This document shows positions 61,798-64,000 of a DNA stretch of 64,000 bases, piece by piece. The first letter of the stretch is position 1, and the number at the start of each line of letters is the position of its first letter. The stretch is from JBAYDV01 sp041672845 (lineage in GTDB: Bacteria > Bacteroidota > Bacteroidia > Bacteroidales > UBA932), in contig JBAYYV010000002.1 in NCBI GenBank assembly GCA_041672845.1, positions 310,001-374,000 on the forward strand, read 5' to 3'. The position numbers were made by a program, and so were the translations under genes. The notes beneath the pieces were generated by a model that worked only from the letters and a program-made list of their open reading frames with translations, ran no database searches and had not been told where the DNA came from.

Positions 61798-62611
61798 AGT
61801 CCTTCTCTTTTAATAAACCTCTTATTTCATTATAATTAGGATTCTCTATTATATAAACATAACGCAGAGCTTTCATGTTTTCAAAAATCTCTACTTCTAA
61901 AGTAAAATTTATGCCATTTATTAATTTATAAGATGTTACTTGACCGATAGGTACACCTTCAGGATATTTAATAGAGTAGCCACTACTAATTACGGTATCT
62001 CCTATATTAAAAGTAGTATTCAGTGGAATATCTTCTAATTCTATTTTCTTTAGTGACATACCGTTCCAGTTAAGTTTGCCGAAAGTAAAAGACTTTTTGA
62101 GCATAGCTCCTAAGTTATTATCTATATCGAAAATAGTTTTTACACGACAGAAATTAGAACTTACTGATTCGACATACCCAATAATGGCATTAGGGCTTAT
62201 TACCCCCATATCTTTTTTAATACTATCATTTTCTCCTTTATTTAATATAATATAATTATGAAGAGAGTTTGAACTATTATATATTACTTTAGCTGAATAA
62301 TACTTATTAATATTAAAGTCTTTTAATGCTGTAGTATTTGGTTTATTTATTTCGAGATGAGATAAATCTTCTAGTTTTTCTTTTAATCTAACATTTTCAC
62401 TTGCTAGGTTAGTATTTGTTTCTTTTAGATTATAAAAAGAACGATAATTATAACCAATTTTCCAAAACCAAGTATTAGTTTTTCTAACAGTCTTCATGAT
62501 ATTCATTCTCTGAATAACAGAATCTTCTTTTATTAAATAAATAGAAAAACCTTCTAGAATCAAAAATGACACTAGAATTAAAATGATTTTAGGAAATCGG
62601 TTTCTATTCAT
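61784..62611 (-). CDS. mreC: Rod-shape-determining protein MreC
   Basis: The 275-residue protein has an N-terminal membrane anchor (about 8-26), a coiled coil (NLKETNTNLASENVRLKEKLEDL, about 60-85) and a periplasmic beta domain with MGVISPNAIIGYVESVSSNFCRVKTIFD, the MreC pattern. It scaffolds PBP2/RodA in the periplasm. Its first base coincides with the last base of mreB, and its end overlaps mreD by 14 bases: a tightly coupled operon. Confidence 0.92.
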   Translation of the reverse strand: MNRNRFPKIILILVSFLILEGFSIYLIKEDSVIQRMNIMKTVRKTNTWFWKIGYNYRSFYNLKETNTNLASENVRLKEKLEDLSHLEINKPNTTALKDFNINKYYSAKVIYNSSNSLHNYIILNKGENDSIKKDMGVISPNAIIGYVESVSSNFCRVKTIFDIDNNLGAMLKKSFTFGKLNWNGMSLKKIELEDIPLNTTFNIGDTVISSGYSIKYPEGVPIGQVTSYKLINGINFTLEVEIFENMKALRYVYIIENPNYNEIRGLLKEKDYEKR

Positions 62612-63630
62612 TATCTCATTAGGAATGAGTAGTGAGAAGGATCTCTTAGAGCGATATTAGTACCTCTAGCTACTGCTCTTAGAGGATCTTCTGCTACATG
62701 AAAAGGAATATTGATTTTGTCAAATAATCTCTTATCTAAACCTTTAAGTAATGCCCCACCACCAGTAAGATAAATACCATGTTCTACTACATCTTGGTAT
62801 AATTCAGGAGGTGTTACTTCTAATACTTGTAAAATAGCAGTTTCTATTTTGACTAAAGATTTATCTAAGCAGTGAGCTATTTCTTGGCTAGTAACAGCTA
62901 TTTCTATAGGGTGAGCAGTCATTAGGTTAGGACCGCGAACTATGAATGGTTCTAGTTCTTCTTCTAAATCAGGAATAGCAGCACCTATTTTACATTTAAT
63001 AGCTTCAGATGTTAATTCTCCCACTTTTATATTATGTTGCTGACGCATGTATTGCTGTATTTCAGAAGTGAATAGGTCACCAGCTACACGAATAGACTGA
63101 TCACATACGATTCCACCTAAAGATATGACAGCGATTTCTGTAGTACCACCTCCTATATCTACTACCATATTTCCAGAAGGGGTTTCTACTTTAAGACCTA
63201 TACCCATAGCGGCAGCCATAGGCTCATATATTAGATAGATATCTCTAGCACCAGCATGTTCTCCTGAGTCTCTTACTGCTCTAATTTCTACTTCAGTACT
63301 TCCAGAAGGAATACAAACTACTAATTTGATATTAGGAGTAAATAAGGTTTTTTTATAATTAATCATTTTAATGAACCCACGAATCATTTGTTCTGCAGCA
63401 TTAAAGTTGGCAATTACGCCATCTCTAAGAGGTCTTACAGTTTTAATGTTAGGGTGAGTTTTTTCATGCATAAGCCTTGCTTTCTGACCGAAAGCGATAG
63501 CTTTTCCAGTAGTTTGATCGAAAGCTATTATGGATGGTTCGTCTACTACGATTTTATCATTCATCATGATAATCGTATTAGCTGTACCTAAATCCATTGC
63601 TAATTCTTGAGTGAGAAATGAAAATGCCAT
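62611..63630 (-). CDS. mreB: Rod-shape-determining actin-like protein MreB
   Basis: MreB filaments guide elongation-phase wall synthesis. The 339-residue protein has the actin-fold motifs MDLGTANTIIM (phosphate 1), YEPMAAAMG (connect), MVVDIGGGTTEIAVISLGG (phosphate 2) and YLTGGGALLKGLDKRL (adenosine). Full length. It follows purH by 29 bases and overlaps mreC by one base; the purH-mreB-mreC-mreD-mrdA-rodA order is standard for Bacteroidetes. Confidence 0.97.
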   Translation of the reverse strand: MAFSFLTQELAMDLGTANTIIMMNDKIVVDEPSIIAFDQTTGKAIAFGQKARLMHEKTHPNIKTVRPLRDGVIANFNAAEQMIRGFIKMINYKKTLFTPNIKLVVCIPSGSTEVEIRAVRDSGEHAGARDIYLIYEPMAAAMGIGLKVETPSGNMVVDIGGGTTEIAVISLGGIVCDQSIRVAGDLFTSEIQQYMRQQHNIKVGELTSEAIKCKIGAAIPDLEEELEPFIVRGPNLMTAHPIEIAVTSQEIAHCLDKSLVKIETAILQVLEVTPPELYQDVVEHGIYLTGGGALLKGLDKRLFDKINIPFHVAEDPLRAVARGTNIALRDPSHYSFLMR

Positions 63631-63659
63631 ATATTGTTGTTTATCCTAATGTTAATTTT

Positions 63660-64000
63660 TTAGTGTTTAAAATGTCTTTTTCCAGTTATAACCATAGTCA
63701 TATTGTGATTATCACAATATTCAAAGCTATCTGAATCTTTAATAGATCCACCTGGGTGAATGACAGCATCTATACCTTCTTTATGTGCGATTTCTACACA
63801 ATCGGGAAATGGGAAAAACGCATCAGAAGCCATGACAGCTCCGTTTAATTCTAATTTAAAATATTTTGCTTTTCTGATAGCTTGTTTTAGTGCATCTACT
63901 CTAGATGTTTGTCCTATGCCACTAGCTACTAATTTAGAATCTTTAGCAAGGACTATAGCATTAGATTTAGAATGTTTTACTAAAATGTTAGCAAATAATA
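63660..64000 (-). CDS. purH: Bifunctional purine biosynthesis protein PurH, C-terminal part
   Basis: About 112 C-terminal residues are visible; the start lies beyond the window. The sequence VKHSKSNAIVLAKDS, GIGQTSRVDALKQAI, GAVMASDAFFPFPDCVEIAH and DAVIHPGGSIKD, ending in MTMVITGKRHFKH, is the end of the AICAR transformylase domain. PurH performs the last two steps of IMP synthesis. It stands 29 bases before mreB on the same strand and probably shares its promoter. Confidence 0.95.
   Translation of the reverse strand, partial: LFANILVKHSKSNAIVLAKDSKLVASGIGQTSRVDALKQAIRKAKYFKLELNGAVMASDAFFPFPDCVEIAHKEGIDAVIHPGGSIKDSDSFEYCDNHNMTMVITGKRHFKH

Noticed and set aside
1..64000. Mobile elements, CRISPR arrays or prophage
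   Set aside because: No transposase, integrase, phage structural gene, direct-repeat array or flanking inverted repeats were found. The recurrent TAnnTTTG words are promoter elements.

Overview
The window is an AT-rich chromosomal segment of a Bacteroidetes bacterium, most likely order Bacteroidales. The evidence is the repeated Bacteroidetes-type promoter (TTTG, about 19 bases, TAnnTTTG), the near absence of Shine-Dalgarno sequences, TonB-dependent receptors with an N-terminal carboxypeptidase-regulatory-like domain, an Oar-like receptor, and the conserved purH-mreBCD-mrdA-rodA cell-shape block. No phage, insertion sequence, CRISPR array or plasmid function is visible, so this looks like core chromosome with locally rearranged gene order.

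Layout. 1-4.2 kb: the end of a YfcC-type carrier, then rpsL-rpsG-fusA-rpsJ and a CAT-anticodon tRNA; the usual S10 operon does not continue after rpsJ. 4.2-9.8 kb: a Nim-like flavoprotein, a lone response regulator, a split chromate transporter pair, a TonB-dependent receptor and an AAA ATPase with an altered Walker A motif. 10-24 kb: P5C dehydrogenase, a B12-type radical SAM protein with LysO, and an envelope glycan/peptide degradation group (GH2, GH63, GH20, a C69 dipeptidase). 24-31 kb, minus strand: metK behind a SAM-II-type riboswitch, then comF, cdaA, mutS2, a small lipoprotein and a PHP hydrolase. 31-38 kb: Oar-like receptor, yraN, manC, arcA, pheS, tRNA-Gly. 38-46 kb: a solitary fumarate reductase cytochrome b, pyrH-frr, an Omp85-like barrel, an acyltransferase, a BASS transporter and pgk. 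46-51 kb: a DUF4384-like protein, an rRNA-methylase-like protein, lgt, divergent trxA/oxyR, smpB and xth. 51.6-53.5 kb: a single gene fusing MiaA to a RimK-like ATP-grasp ligase. 53.6-64 kb, minus strand: secreted C1B peptidase, gcvP, then rodA, mrdA, mreDCB and partial purH.

How the genes work together. Translation (S12, S7, EF-G, S10, PheS, RRF, SmpB, two tRNAs, MiaA) and cell-wall elongation dominate. Peripheral metabolism points to an anaerobe that uses amino acids and host or microbial glycans: arginine deiminase, P5C dehydrogenase, glycine decarboxylase, fumarate reductase, secreted peptidases and glycosidases. OxyR and thioredoxin share a divergent control region.

The two most interesting items are the MiaA::ATP-grasp fusion (51585-53528) and the metK leader (30842-30960). 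In the leader, a SAM-II-like aptamer is followed by an intrinsic terminator whose 5' arm is perfectly complementary to the aptamer. The best-known SAM-II examples instead act by hiding the ribosome-binding site.
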